Source: Permianibacter sp046297695
GTDB lineage: Bacteria > Pseudomonadota > Gammaproteobacteria > Enterobacterales > Permianibacteraceae
DNA: 64,000 nucleotides
Assembly: GCA_046297695.1 (NCBI GenBank)
Contig: JBKBHF010000002.1
Location: 62,001 to 126,000 of the forward strand
Reading direction: 5' to 3'
A program made the position numbers and the translations under genes. Shown here piece by piece: positions 35,401 to 43,173 of this stretch. The notes under the pieces were generated by a model. That model did not search any database and was not told the origin of the DNA. It was given only the letters and a program-made list of their open reading frames with translations. Numbering within the stretch: position 1 is the first letter of the stretch; every line of letters begins with the position of its first letter.

Positions 35401-36042
35401 TTCGTCAACGACGGCCATCAACTGGAATTTACCGAGGGTGTTGGTACGCCCAAGCTGATCGCTACCGGCGTATCTGGCAGCGTGCCGGCGTACTATCAAT
35501 TCCTGAGCGCACGCGCGCCCTACAGCGTCGCGCTGCGACTTGACGTCAACGATAGCGACAGCATCAGCGGCAGTTCGCCAGAGCAAGGCCCGGTTGAATT
35601 CCGCCTCGGCCGACTGGCCATGGACAACGCCTACGGTCCGGAACAACTGCCTTTGCCAATTCCATTGCGCGCCGAATACTTTGACGGCAGCCGGTGGCGC
35701 CGCAATAGCGCCGACTCCTGCAGTGAGTACATCCGCACTGCCGTCAGTCGCGACCAGTTCACCGGCACCCTTACCGATGCGCTGACGACCGTGGAGAACC
35801 CGATCGTCTCGACCAGTCTGCAAACTGGACTCAGCCAAACCGGGGCGCCGCTGCGCCTCCGGGCACCCGGCTTGAATCAGTACGGCAGTCTGCGCATACA
35901 ACTCAGCGTACCAAGCTGGCTGCGGTTTGACTGGGATGGCGATGGCAGCGTTGACCTACCCACTGCGACCGCCACGTTCGGCCGGTACCGTGGCTCCGAC
36001 CGGGTGATTTACTGGCGCGAACAGATACCAGCCAAACCCTGA
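32425..36042 (+). CDS. mshQ: MSHA cluster large secreted protein MshQ
   Basis: A 1205-residue secreted protein, last gene of the MSHA operon. A long basic N-region precedes the signal helix (about 46-67, ending SPATSAA). Then come an Ig/lectin-like region (about 68-270), a LamG/legume-lectin-like segment (about 275-535), and a Cys-rich C-terminal half with the DUF6701-type beta-sandwich found in MshQ proteins. Ser, Thr, Gly and Asn are abundant, as in surface adhesins. It probably decorates the pilus or cell surface; in Vibrio its exact role is unsettled. ATG 32425 overlaps the mshP stop; ATG 32446 is an alternative. Confidence 0.85.
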   Translation: MMVGKGAMKTGEHNETTSARGNAARLVCHLSQYLRRLLGHGRNFRLSGWILLGTLWLLGTSPATSAAIEYVSDSSAGNSNNQSTLTISRPAGVQSGDLLLAQISWRGNRNLNVVPTGWTLRQFQVNGSSIRQAVYSKLATGSEPVSYTWQFSASGRNAGGISVWRGVDSSDPVISSAGNASSSSSLTAPSLTVSTANTVAVALFANAYGNANINTNAALSNLYSYATTAGSNGLAVASGWRAEPAAGTLGPYYASASANYAYVASTVILRPAATVTLTCLPDNFNRSTLGGDWATASISGSFGQPRIVGNRMRITDSSGNVSTAATLQRRFPTTGNLIVVEFKYYAYSSSNASGADGIAVIFSDASISPQPGGFGGSLGYAQRSGIAGFAGGWLAVGLDEYGNFSNPTEGRIGGPGFRADAITVRGSGSGASGYRYISGTTSLSPGVDDNSFGSAPAPGHSYRITIDARTAGIVPVTVERDTSGGTAYSTVLSIANVLAATGQAALPADLLLSFTGSTGGSVNVHEIDDLGVCAINMEPLTTVDHFRFITDGEGLTCTPESITVLACADSSCSTQVAEDVDITLSPTGWVGGDSQTLSNGAGLLQLQRTTATATALALDVLSSDPPLKAFANSPQCFTSGNTPIACAIMFRDAGFVFDVPTLTANRTASNISIQALRTAPPSGVCVPAWEGEHSVGFYSGHVAPATGTMAVSVNGNTIGTSAAAATPVLLDFDATGTAQISVHYADAGAMQLSALYNGSAGTGDAGLVLTGSDQFISLPAGFCVQAKTLANNTVAQPNCADSSCPMYQRAGVNFPFSVTAMAWQADGETDTAFCNGNASTPNFAGAVSLSHDMLDSTIEGSFSASNVNLSAGSFSGNGQFSEVGRFTLTTSGSYLGETLPASKSAAIGRIVPDHYELVVSGYEAHCTAGDDFSYAGLKDSHAGEAFAVAMTVNAVNAGGTLTRNYQGSYAKLQNTAVNFVDRNAGADATDGEFVNDGHQLEFTEGVGTPKLIATGVSGSVPAYYQFLSARAPYSVALRLDVNDSDSISGSSPEQGPVEFRLGRLAMDNAYGPEQLPLPIPLRAEYFDGSRWRRNSADSCSEYIRTAVSRDQFTGTLTDALTTVENPIVSTSLQTGLSQTGAPLRLRAPGLNQYGSLRIQLSVPSWLRFDWDGDGSVDLPTATATFGRYRGSDRVIYWREQIPAKP

Positions 36043-36044
36043 GC

Positions 36045-36095
36045 AGATTTTCTTTGAGCCAGTCTTATTCGAGGCAGTATCGTTCGAGAAAATCT
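36045..36095. repeat. Inverted repeat enclosing an imperfect direct repeat
   Basis: AGATTTTCT (36045-36053) and AGAAAATCT (36087-36095) are 9-bp inverted arms. Between them CAGTCTTATTCGAG and CAGTATCGTTCGAG form a 14-bp direct repeat with three mismatches. The element fills the short gap between mshQ and the PotD-like gene. It could be a regulator site for the latter; no T-tract suggests a terminator. Confidence 0.35.
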
Positions 36096-36126
36096 TTCCC
36101 AGCACTTACGGAACAGCGAAGAAGAA

Positions 36127-37380
36127 ATGGATAGCCTCATGTGCGCCTGCGCACCAGTAGCACGACAAACAGACCGGCGCGCGCGCTTCGCCATCACGCT
36201 AACGCTTGCCCTGGCGTTGCTGGCCTGCGGCGACCCGCCGTCGCCATCGAGCGACGCGGGCGGGCCGTCAGCGTCGTCACTGACGCGAGGCGCGTCACTC
36301 ACCGCGATTGGACCGACGGAAGGGGAACTGCACATCCTGGCGTGGCCGGGCTATATCGAACGCGGCGACAACGATGCCAGCGTCGATTGGGTCACGGACT
36401 ATGAGCTCAGCACCGGCTGTCAGGTGCGGGTCACCACCGCTGGCTCATCCGATGAAATGGTGTCATTGATGAACCGGCACCGATTCGATCTGGTGACGGC
36501 CGCAGGTGATGCCAGCTTGCGGTTGATTGCCGGCAAGAAATTGCAACCCATCAATATCGAGCTGCTGCCTTCTTACAAACTCATCGATCCGCGCTTGCAG
36601 CACGCACCGTGGCACAAAGTGGATGGTCAGCACTACGGCGTACCGTATCAGTGGGGACCGAATGTGCTGATGTACAACAGCGCCGTCTTCACCACCGCCC
36701 CCGACAGTTGGTCGGTGGTCTTCGACGAGCAGACCCTGCCTGATGGCATTTCCAACAAAGGCCGCGTGCAGGCATTCGATAGCCCGATCCACATCGCCGA
36801 TGCCGCGCTCTATTTGATGCACAAACAGCCGGCTCTCGGCATCCGCGATCCGTATGAATTGACCGAAACTCAGTACCAAGCCACGCTGCAATTGCTGCGA
36901 CAGCAAAAGCGCCTGATTCATCGCTACTGGCATGATGCCCTGGTGCAGATACAGGATTTTCGCGAAGCCGGTGTGGTGGCCTCCGGTTCATGGCCGTTTC
37001 AGGTCAATGCCCTGAAAGCCGCCGGTGCGCCGATCGCCGCTGTGGTGCCTCGGGAAGGAGCAACCGGCTGGGCTGACAGCACCATGCTGCACGCCGAAGC
37101 CGCGCATCCCAACTGCGCCTATCTGTGGCTGGAGTGGTCGCTGAATCCGGCGGTGCAAGCCGATGTCGCCAATTGGTTCGGGTCACTGCCAGCGGTACCC
37201 GCCGCCTGCGACAACAACACCCGGTTGGGCCAGGCCGGTTGTACCCGCAATGGCTATGCCCTGTTTGATCAATTGCGGTTCTGGAAAACCCCAGTCGCGG
37301 CCTGCGCCACACAGCAAGGAAATTGCGTGCCGTATGCACGCTGGAGCAGTGATTACACGGCCATCATGAGCGGGCGCTGA
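36127..37380 (+). CDS. PotD/PotF-like solute-binding lipoprotein, orphan
   Basis: A 417-residue lipoprotein (lipobox LLAC, Cys about 34) with a periplasmic binding protein type II fold of the spermidine/putrescine group: LHILAWPGYIERG start, VTTAGSSDEMVSLM, GVPYQWGPNVLMYNS and FREAGVVASGSWPFQVNAL are typical segments. No ATPase or permease gene is adjacent. It may work with a transporter encoded elsewhere or act as a sensor, as NspS does in Vibrio where polyamine binding controls biofilm through MbaA. The last about 70 residues are Cys-rich and unusual for PotD. Confidence 0.82.
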   Translation: MDSLMCACAPVARQTDRRARFAITLTLALALLACGDPPSPSSDAGGPSASSLTRGASLTAIGPTEGELHILAWPGYIERGDNDASVDWVTDYELSTGCQVRVTTAGSSDEMVSLMNRHRFDLVTAAGDASLRLIAGKKLQPINIELLPSYKLIDPRLQHAPWHKVDGQHYGVPYQWGPNVLMYNSAVFTTAPDSWSVVFDEQTLPDGISNKGRVQAFDSPIHIADAALYLMHKQPALGIRDPYELTETQYQATLQLLRQQKRLIHRYWHDALVQIQDFREAGVVASGSWPFQVNALKAAGAPIAAVVPREGATGWADSTMLHAEAAHPNCAYLWLEWSLNPAVQADVANWFGSLPAVPAACDNNTRLGQAGCTRNGYALFDQLRFWKTPVAACATQQGNCVPYARWSSDYTAIMSGR

Positions 37381-37533
37381 GCACAATCGAGATGGCTTGT
37401 CGGATCGGCGCCAGCGAATGTGACCACCGCCACCGTCCCAACAAAAATCGCTCTGGCATGACGTTGACCTTCGCCAAGCTCAAGGTGGACCGGACAGGAC
37501 GGAAGGGCCGTTGTGTTTCCGGCCTGGTTGGAA

Positions 37534-37563
37534 CACAAAAAGGCCGCAAGCGGCCTTTTTGTG
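37534..37563. terminator. Bidirectional rho-independent terminator
   Basis: CACAAAAAGGCCGC-AA-GCGGCCTTTTTGTG has perfect 14-bp arms, including A5/T5 tracts that act as U-tracts in both directions. It ends the PotD-like transcript and can also stop transcription from the minus-strand barrel gene. Confidence 0.85.
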
Positions 37564-37610
37564 TTTTCATGCGTCTTGCGCAGAGGTTGTGAACAGACCC
37601 CACACGCAGT

Positions 37611-37661
37611 GATGGTGACATCGAGCGACGGCTACCGCGTCGCTCGATGTCGGTCACCATC
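37611..37661. repeat. Long imperfect hairpin at the 3' end of the barrel gene
   Basis: A 20-bp left arm (37611-37630) pairs with a right arm (37638-37661) apart from a 4-base bulge; the loop is GCTACCG. It touches the stop codon of the minus-strand barrel gene. A T-tract is lacking, so it looks like a 3' stability hairpin working together with the terminator further on. Confidence 0.5.
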
Positions 37662-38214
37662 AGAATGCCATGCGTACGTAGATGGCGGTGGTTTCGACGT
37701 CACCTTCGGTCAGACTCAAGCCCGCTGACAATTGCTTATTGAAGTGCCAGGCGCCGTACACATTGACCAGGAAGTCGATATCGTAGGCATCTTCATAGCT
37801 GGCACCCGCACCGAGTTCCAGATTGTCATTCAACATCGAGCGAATACCGGCGGTCAGCAGCAGACCACTGTCATCATCGTCAACACCGAAACGGTAGTTG
37901 ACGTCATAGCTGACGATGCCGGCACCGAAGTTCAGATCGGTACGGACACTCAGCGGCATCTTGTAGGCAGCCCCGATCGCAAGCCGGTCAATGTCAATGC
38001 CACGATCATCGACGTTGGCATACTGTGCGAACGCAAAGAACTCCTTGTTCAGATCGATACTGCCGGCAACGCCAAAACCGTCCAGATCCGCCGCGCGGTT
38101 GTCGTCCCATTCCGACTCCTGCCACTGGCCCTGAACATAGGTGTACTGCGGGCCGGCGGCCAAGGTGGCCGAACTGGCGGCCAACACCGCCGTGGCAAGC
38201 AACAATTTTTTCAT
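37660..38214 (-). CDS. Small outer-membrane beta-barrel protein (YfaZ-like)
   Basis: 184 residues with a clear signal peptide (MKKLLLATAVLAASSATLAA) and a series of short amphipathic beta strands ending in Phe (YVRMAF), as expected for an eight-stranded outer-membrane barrel. The charged Asp-rich turns face outwards. The family resembles YfaZ/OmpW-sized proteins with no established transport function. It is monocistronic, with a leader that contains a short CCTCT-GCGAA-AGAGG hairpin (38241-38255). Confidence 0.78.
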   Translation of the reverse strand: MKKLLLATAVLAASSATLAAGPQYTYVQGQWQESEWDDNRAADLDGFGVAGSIDLNKEFFAFAQYANVDDRGIDIDRLAIGAAYKMPLSVRTDLNFGAGIVSYDVNYRFGVDDDDSGLLLTAGIRSMLNDNLELGAGASYEDAYDIDFLVNVYGAWHFNKQLSAGLSLTEGDVETTAIYVRMAF

Positions 38215-38339
38215 CAGTGAGCTCCGTTTTATTGCCAGACCTCTGCGAAAGAGGCGTCGTTATTGTCTTGCGCCAGGCTGAATTGCAGCTGAATCCCCCC
38301 GGGCAGCAAGGTCAAATTTTGTTCGTTGCGCCGAGCGGA

Positions 38340-39245
38340 TCAGAATGTCGGCACCGCGGCACTGAAATCCACCGTCGTGGTGGCGCCGGCCGTCACAGCA
38401 ATGTTCTGCGTGCCGAAGAAATCCAGGGCATCGTCAGCTTCCGGATCATCAAGCGCGGCATCGCAGGTGTAGCTGATGGTGTAATCGCCGGCCTCCAGAA
38501 AGCCAATGCGGTAAACATAGGCGCCCTGCTCGTCGACACTGACCAAGCCCGATGCCAGTGGTTCGGCGGCCGCACCGTCGACATCATCGACAACAACATT
38601 GTCGCCACTGAACACATATACAGCCCCGAGCGCGGTGCCTTCGCACTGTCCGGCGATGACCGCGGAATCGATGCTACCCGCGACACTGCCAACCTGAATG
38701 TTATTGACCATACGCAGCGACGGCTTCAGAAAGTAGCCCGGCTGGCCGTTCGGTTCGACCACCGATTTGCGCAGATCGAAATCGATGGTGTAGTTGGCAA
38801 CACTGCCCTGCGGCACGATAAAACCGCTGTTCAGCTTCAGGCCCGTTTGGGAACCGCTCGGCACATACAGCTCATGCTGACTGCCACGGATCTCGATGTA
38901 GGAATCGACGACATTGTCAAACTCGGCCGACACCAGCAAACGCAGCCATTGATAATCACCAGCTGGCAATTCGTAATCGCTGATCAGGGCAGCAGCATTG
39001 CCGCCTTGCAGTGCCAGCAGATCGATATCTTTCGGGCTGGCAAACGTGATCATCGCCGCGTCGCCACTGGCAGGTTTGACTTCAATACCAGTGAAGCGGA
39101 CGACGACCTTGTCGGCTTCATCGACCGGCGCATCGGTGACGCCAATGCCCAGTTTACCAAGCGCGACATCATCGCTGTCGCTGTTACCGCAAGCGGCCAG
39201 GACGGTCACGGCAGCGGCCGTCATCAACACTTTGCTCATTTTCAT
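38340..39245 (-). CDS. DUF4382 domain lipoprotein
   Basis: A 301-residue lipoprotein (lipobox LAAC, Cys about 19) whose N-terminal half has the DUF4382 pattern: GKLGIGVTDAPVDEADKVVV, then FTGIEVKPASG and LPAGDYQWLRL. The C-terminal half is an Ig-like beta domain with a Cys pair. DUF4382 proteins are common, surface-exposed or periplasmic, and of unknown role; carbohydrate binding has been suggested only by fold. It is followed on the same strand by the barrel protein after 125 bp. Confidence 0.87.
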   Translation of the reverse strand: MKMSKVLMTAAAVTVLAACGNSDSDDVALGKLGIGVTDAPVDEADKVVVRFTGIEVKPASGDAAMITFASPKDIDLLALQGGNAAALISDYELPAGDYQWLRLLVSAEFDNVVDSYIEIRGSQHELYVPSGSQTGLKLNSGFIVPQGSVANYTIDFDLRKSVVEPNGQPGYFLKPSLRMVNNIQVGSVAGSIDSAVIAGQCEGTALGAVYVFSGDNVVVDDVDGAAAEPLASGLVSVDEQGAYVYRIGFLEAGDYTISYTCDAALDDPEADDALDFFGTQNIAVTAGATTTVDFSAAVPTF

Positions 39246-39300
39246 GGTGGCTCTCCTCTTGCGTTATTTTTCACAACAGCCGCTGTTCATCGCGGCTTGT

Positions 39301-39345
39301 GCGCTGAGCAGAACCACCCGATCGTCGGGAAAGTCTGCTCAGCGC
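39301..39345. repeat. Strong hairpin across the purT stop codon
   Basis: GCGCTGAGCAGA (39301-39312) and TCTGCTCAGCGC (39334-39345) are perfect 12-bp arms, with an inner CCCGA-TCG-TCGGG stem. The right arm includes the purT stop. No T-tract follows in either direction, so this may be a 3' protection hairpin or a rho-dependent pause rather than a classical terminator. Confidence 0.5.
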
Positions 39346-40574
39346 GGTACGGAAACATTGCGCACGACGGCATTCCCCGCGTCGCTCGCGCCGGCGCTGA
39401 CCGTAATCGCGGCGGCGGCACGCACGGCCTTGGCACGGGCCTCGTTCAGCGAGTCGGCCCGCGCCAGCGTCACGCCCATCCGGCGCTTGCCTTGTACGGC
39501 AGGCTTGCCGAACAAGCGCAGCTGGGTATCCGGTTCAGCGAGCGCCGCGTCAATGCCGTGGAATCGCACCTGCTCGCCGTTGCCTTCGATCAGCAGGGCA
39601 CAGGATGCCGACGGTCCGTACTGACGAATCAGCGGAATCGGCAAACCCAAAATCGCGCGAGCATGCAGCGCGAATTCCGACAACTCTTGTGCAATCAATG
39701 TCACCAAGCCGGTATCGTGCGGGCGCGGGCTGACTTCACTGAATATGGCCTGATCGCCTTTGATGAAAAGCTCCACGCCAAAGAGGCCGTAACCGCCAAG
39801 CGCGTCGGTGATGGTGCGGGCAATGTGCTCGCTTTGCGCCAACGCGGCGGGCGACATCGGCTGCGGCTGCCATGACTCACGGTAATCACCGTCAATCTGG
39901 ATATGCCCAATGGGTGCGCAGAATTGTGTCCCCTGCCGGCCGCGCACGGTCAGCAGCGTGATCTCGTAATCGAAGTCGACAAAACCTTCGACAATGACCC
40001 GGCCTTTGCCGGCCCGGCCACCTTCTTGGGCATACTGCCACGCATGGGCGATATCGGCCGTGCTGCGGATCACGCTTTGGCCTTTGCCGGAGCTGCTCAT
40101 GATCGGTTTGACCACACATGGCATGCCGATTTCCTGCACCGCCGCCTGAAAAGTTTCGAGCGTGTCGGCGAAGCGGTAACGCGACGTTGGCAGCGAGAGT
40201 TCTTCCGCTGCCAGCCGCCGAATTCCCTCACGATTCATGGTGAGTTTGGCAGCGCGAGCCGTTGGCACAACGGTGAAGCCTTCTTGCTCCAGTTCGACCA
40301 GCGTATCGGTGGCAATCGCCTCGATCTCCGGCACGATCAGATGCGGCGATTCGCGCACAATCACCGCCCGCAAGGCCGCGCCATCGAGCATGTTGATGAC
40401 GTGATGGCGATGCGCCACCTGCATGGCAGGTGCGTTGGCGTAACGATCCACCACGATCACTTCGCAGCCCAGCCGCTGCAATTCAATCACCACTTCTTTG
40501 CCGAGTTCGCCGCCGCCGAGCATCAAGACACGCGTTGCGGTTTCTGTCAGTGGAGTGCCAATAGCCGTCATCAT
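39339..40574 (-). CDS. purT: Formate-dependent phosphoribosylglycinamide formyltransferase PurT
   Basis: A 411-residue ATP-grasp enzyme that makes formyl-GAR from GAR, formate and ATP, the folate-independent route for step three of purine synthesis. Visible motifs: N-terminal VLMLGGGELGKEVVIELQRL, VVDRYANAPAMQVAH, VVKPIMSSSGKGQSV (ATP loop), and EVSPRPHDTGLVTLI (metal site). Length and sequence are normal. It stands alone between the acylase and the DUF4382 gene. Confidence 0.96.
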   Translation of the reverse strand: MMTAIGTPLTETATRVLMLGGGELGKEVVIELQRLGCEVIVVDRYANAPAMQVAHRHHVINMLDGAALRAVIVRESPHLIVPEIEAIATDTLVELEQEGFTVVPTARAAKLTMNREGIRRLAAEELSLPTSRYRFADTLETFQAAVQEIGMPCVVKPIMSSSGKGQSVIRSTADIAHAWQYAQEGGRAGKGRVIVEGFVDFDYEITLLTVRGRQGTQFCAPIGHIQIDGDYRESWQPQPMSPAALAQSEHIARTITDALGGYGLFGVELFIKGDQAIFSEVSPRPHDTGLVTLIAQELSEFALHARAILGLPIPLIRQYGPSASCALLIEGNGEQVRFHGIDAALAEPDTQLRLFGKPAVQGKRRMGVTLARADSLNEARAKAVRAAAAITVSAGASDAGNAVVRNVSVPR

Positions 40575-40610
40575 TTATTCCTCAGCGGCCGGTGTCGACT
40601 GGCCGCACGT

Positions 40611-43004
40611 TCAGTGTGGTAAATGTGCAGGCGGATGCAGCACCAACAGATGCTGCGCCTCACCCGGTAGTAGTGGTGTGCTCTCGCCGTTGGCCCAGGC
40701 ATCGTGACCAGCCAGGTAAAACGGCGACAATGGGTGACCGCTCTGGCCACCCGGCATGTGGAAAATGCCGCGGCTTTCGTGGCCCGGCGACACAATCAAA
40801 CGCTCGGAGGCGCCGAAATTGGGCGCCTGCACGCGCGGCATGTTGGCGTCGCCCGGCAAAGGCTGCGCCGGGGCATTCAAGTACTGCCCCAGCACGGGCA
40901 CGAATTTGCTCAAGGGATGCTGGATCGCAGCACGATTTTTCTGGCCCCAGCTCTGCGCACTGAGGTCTTCGCCGTTTGCCGTCAAACCCTGCAACAAGGC
41001 ATCGACCACAGCAAGCTCGAATTCTCGCCAGCTCGCATAACCGTTCGGTAACAGGTGCGACGGCTGTTGCTGCAACACCGGCCAGACCACCGCTTCCCAG
41101 TGATTGGAAAGCGCAGAAGGCCGGGTCTCCGGATCGATGTCATAGAGCGGATGCAGCCAAGCGCGATAGAGCGCATCACGCAACAAAAATCGATAGCCAC
41201 GCACCAACCGATAATCGACGCTGTCTATCGTCGCGCGGCCCTGCCAATTGCTGATCAGCGCGCGTGCCTCTGCACGTAGCGGTTGCTCGGCAATGGCGTT
41301 GTCATCGAGCAAGGCGAGCAGATGCTGTTGCCAGCGATTCAGCACCGGGGCGCGATCATCCAGCGCCACCGTCAGCATATCGGCTTCCGTGAACTGTTCG
41401 CGCGCAAACAAGCCGGTGCGGATCTGACGTGCCCGTGCACCGAAGTCATAACCCCCATCACCGATCACCGCCAGCGCCTCACCACTGACAACCCGGGCAT
41501 TGGCGGTCCAGATACGACCGTCGGCAGGATTCAGCACTTCCGGGTATTCGTCGGGGTCACGGTAACCGTCCCAGCGCCGCTCGCCGGAGGCCCAGGACAC
41601 CGGTTCGGCGCCGTCATAGCCCACCCGCCGTGGAATGGCACCGATAACCGTCCAGCCGATGCTCCCTTCACGATCGGCCACGACAAAGTTCTGCGACGGC
41701 ACCCGGGTTTTCTTTGCCAGATTGAGCGCCTGCAGCACATTGTCGCTGCGCTCGATATCAAGCAGGCCCAGGTTGATGGCTTGCGCCGGATCGTGGGCCA
41801 CCCAGCGAAACACATAGCGCTTGCCATCGGCATCGGTGTGAATCACCGGGCCCCACACCGTCTCCTCGACCGCCAGCGTTTCAGCCGCCTCGCCCTTGAT
41901 GGCGATGGCTTCTTCGATCACGGTCAGGGCACGAATGCCATCCGGCGTCTGGTAACGCCCCACCGCCGGCTGCTCGAGCGCGATCACATCGCTGTAATCG
42001 CCGTAACTGTTGGTGAAGCCCCAGGCAACCCGGCCATTGCTGCCGACGATCAGCATGGGCGCACCGGGCAAACTGACCCCGACGACATCCTGGAGCTGCT
42101 CAGCCTCACCGTACTGCAAGCGGGTGCGAAACCAGATATTGGGAACCTGCAGGCCGAGGTGCATATCGTTGGCCAGCATCGCCGCGCCGGTCGCACTGTG
42201 GCTGCCGGCGACCGCCCAGTTATTGCTGCCCGGAAACACGGCGTCTGGCTGACGACTGTCCCAGATGGGCGCTGACAACTGTGGCTGCCAACTGGCCAGC
42301 GCATCGGCCGGCGGAATGGCCGTCGCCGCCAGCGCCTCACCGAACAGTGGCGCGTCCCACTCACTGCCCGGCGCGCGCAAGAAGCGATAGAGCGCGGGCG
42401 GCAGCAACTGCCGGGCACGCTGACGGGTCAACTCGATCTGGCCATCCGAGGGTTGCAGGGTCAGATACATGGCATAAGCGGTCAGCAGGGTGTCGGCCGG
42501 CTGCCATGGCTCCGGCTCGGTCCGCAGCAGAAAGTATTCGAACGGTTTTTCCGCCAACGCCGCCAAGCCGGCATTCACGCCGTCGGTATAGGCCATCAGC
42601 AGGGTTTGTTCGCTCGGCGACAGCTGAGTCAGGATCTGCTCGGCCCGGTGACGAAACCGGTGTATCCGCACGCCCTGATCGGTGGCGAGCGCCGCCCTGC
42701 CCACTAAAGCGGACAGTTCGCCGGCCGCGCGCCGGCGCAGCAAATCCATCTGGAAATAGCGCTCCTGAGCATGAACAAAGCCCAGCGCGCGGGAAACGTC
42801 AGTACGGTCGCGTCCGCGCACGGTCACACTACCCAGGGCATCACGGCTGATGCCGACCTCGGCACCGAGACCACTGAGCGGCATACGACCGTCCAGCTGT
42901 GGCAGGCTGGCCTCCAGCTGCCAGTAACCCCATAAACCGATCAGTCCTGCCGGCACGGCGAGCACCACTGCCATGACGGCACCAACCCGAATCAATCGCT
43001 TCAT
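40611..43004 (-). CDS. Penicillin acylase family amidohydrolase
   Basis: A 797-residue Ntn-hydrolase precursor. A single N-terminal hydrophobic helix (about 8-28) directs it to the periplasm. The autocatalytic cleavage site GSNNWAVAG places the nucleophile Ser at 260, separating an alpha chain from a beta chain, with the conserved ANDMHL segment just after. Family members cleave acyl amides such as penicillin or acyl-homoserine lactones; the real substrate here cannot be told from sequence. It lies 36 bp upstream of purT on the same strand. Confidence 0.9.
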   Translation of the reverse strand: MKRLIRVGAVMAVVLAVPAGLIGLWGYWQLEASLPQLDGRMPLSGLGAEVGISRDALGSVTVRGRDRTDVSRALGFVHAQERYFQMDLLRRRAAGELSALVGRAALATDQGVRIHRFRHRAEQILTQLSPSEQTLLMAYTDGVNAGLAALAEKPFEYFLLRTEPEPWQPADTLLTAYAMYLTLQPSDGQIELTRQRARQLLPPALYRFLRAPGSEWDAPLFGEALAATAIPPADALASWQPQLSAPIWDSRQPDAVFPGSNNWAVAGSHSATGAAMLANDMHLGLQVPNIWFRTRLQYGEAEQLQDVVGVSLPGAPMLIVGSNGRVAWGFTNSYGDYSDVIALEQPAVGRYQTPDGIRALTVIEEAIAIKGEAAETLAVEETVWGPVIHTDADGKRYVFRWVAHDPAQAINLGLLDIERSDNVLQALNLAKKTRVPSQNFVVADREGSIGWTVIGAIPRRVGYDGAEPVSWASGERRWDGYRDPDEYPEVLNPADGRIWTANARVVSGEALAVIGDGGYDFGARARQIRTGLFAREQFTEADMLTVALDDRAPVLNRWQQHLLALLDDNAIAEQPLRAEARALISNWQGRATIDSVDYRLVRGYRFLLRDALYRAWLHPLYDIDPETRPSALSNHWEAVVWPVLQQQPSHLLPNGYASWREFELAVVDALLQGLTANGEDLSAQSWGQKNRAAIQHPLSKFVPVLGQYLNAPAQPLPGDANMPRVQAPNFGASERLIVSPGHESRGIFHMPGGQSGHPLSPFYLAGHDAWANGESTPLLPGEAQHLLVLHPPAHLPH

Positions 43005-43114
43005 TTTTTATCTTCGGAAGGCGGTTATCGCGAGGGTGAACAGGATAACAATCCGGCTCACCGCTGCGCAGGCCCGCCGGCGAACAAAAACTGATCACCT
43101 ACCCGGCAAAAAAA

Positions 43115-43142
43115 AAACCGCACCCGGTTGCTGGTGCGGTTT
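43115..43142 (-). terminator. Rho-independent terminator of the DUF1501-like operon
   Basis: On the minus strand AAACCGCACC pairs with GGTGCGGTTT (10-bp arms, 8-base loop) and is followed by a run of about ten T (A-run at 43108-43117 on the plus strand). It ends the three-gene heme-protein operon. Confidence 0.88.
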
Positions 43143-43173
43143 GCTAACCCATGGCGTGCGCGAATAACGCGGT

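Noticed and set aside
34585..35901. 438-codon open frame antisense to mshQ
   Set aside because: No motif; mshQ reads through in a conserved family frame with signal peptide and coupled start.
38025..39875. 616-codon plus-strand frame across the barrel, DUF4382 and purT genes
   Set aside because: Crosses three real genes and a hairpin; its translation has no protein-like pattern.
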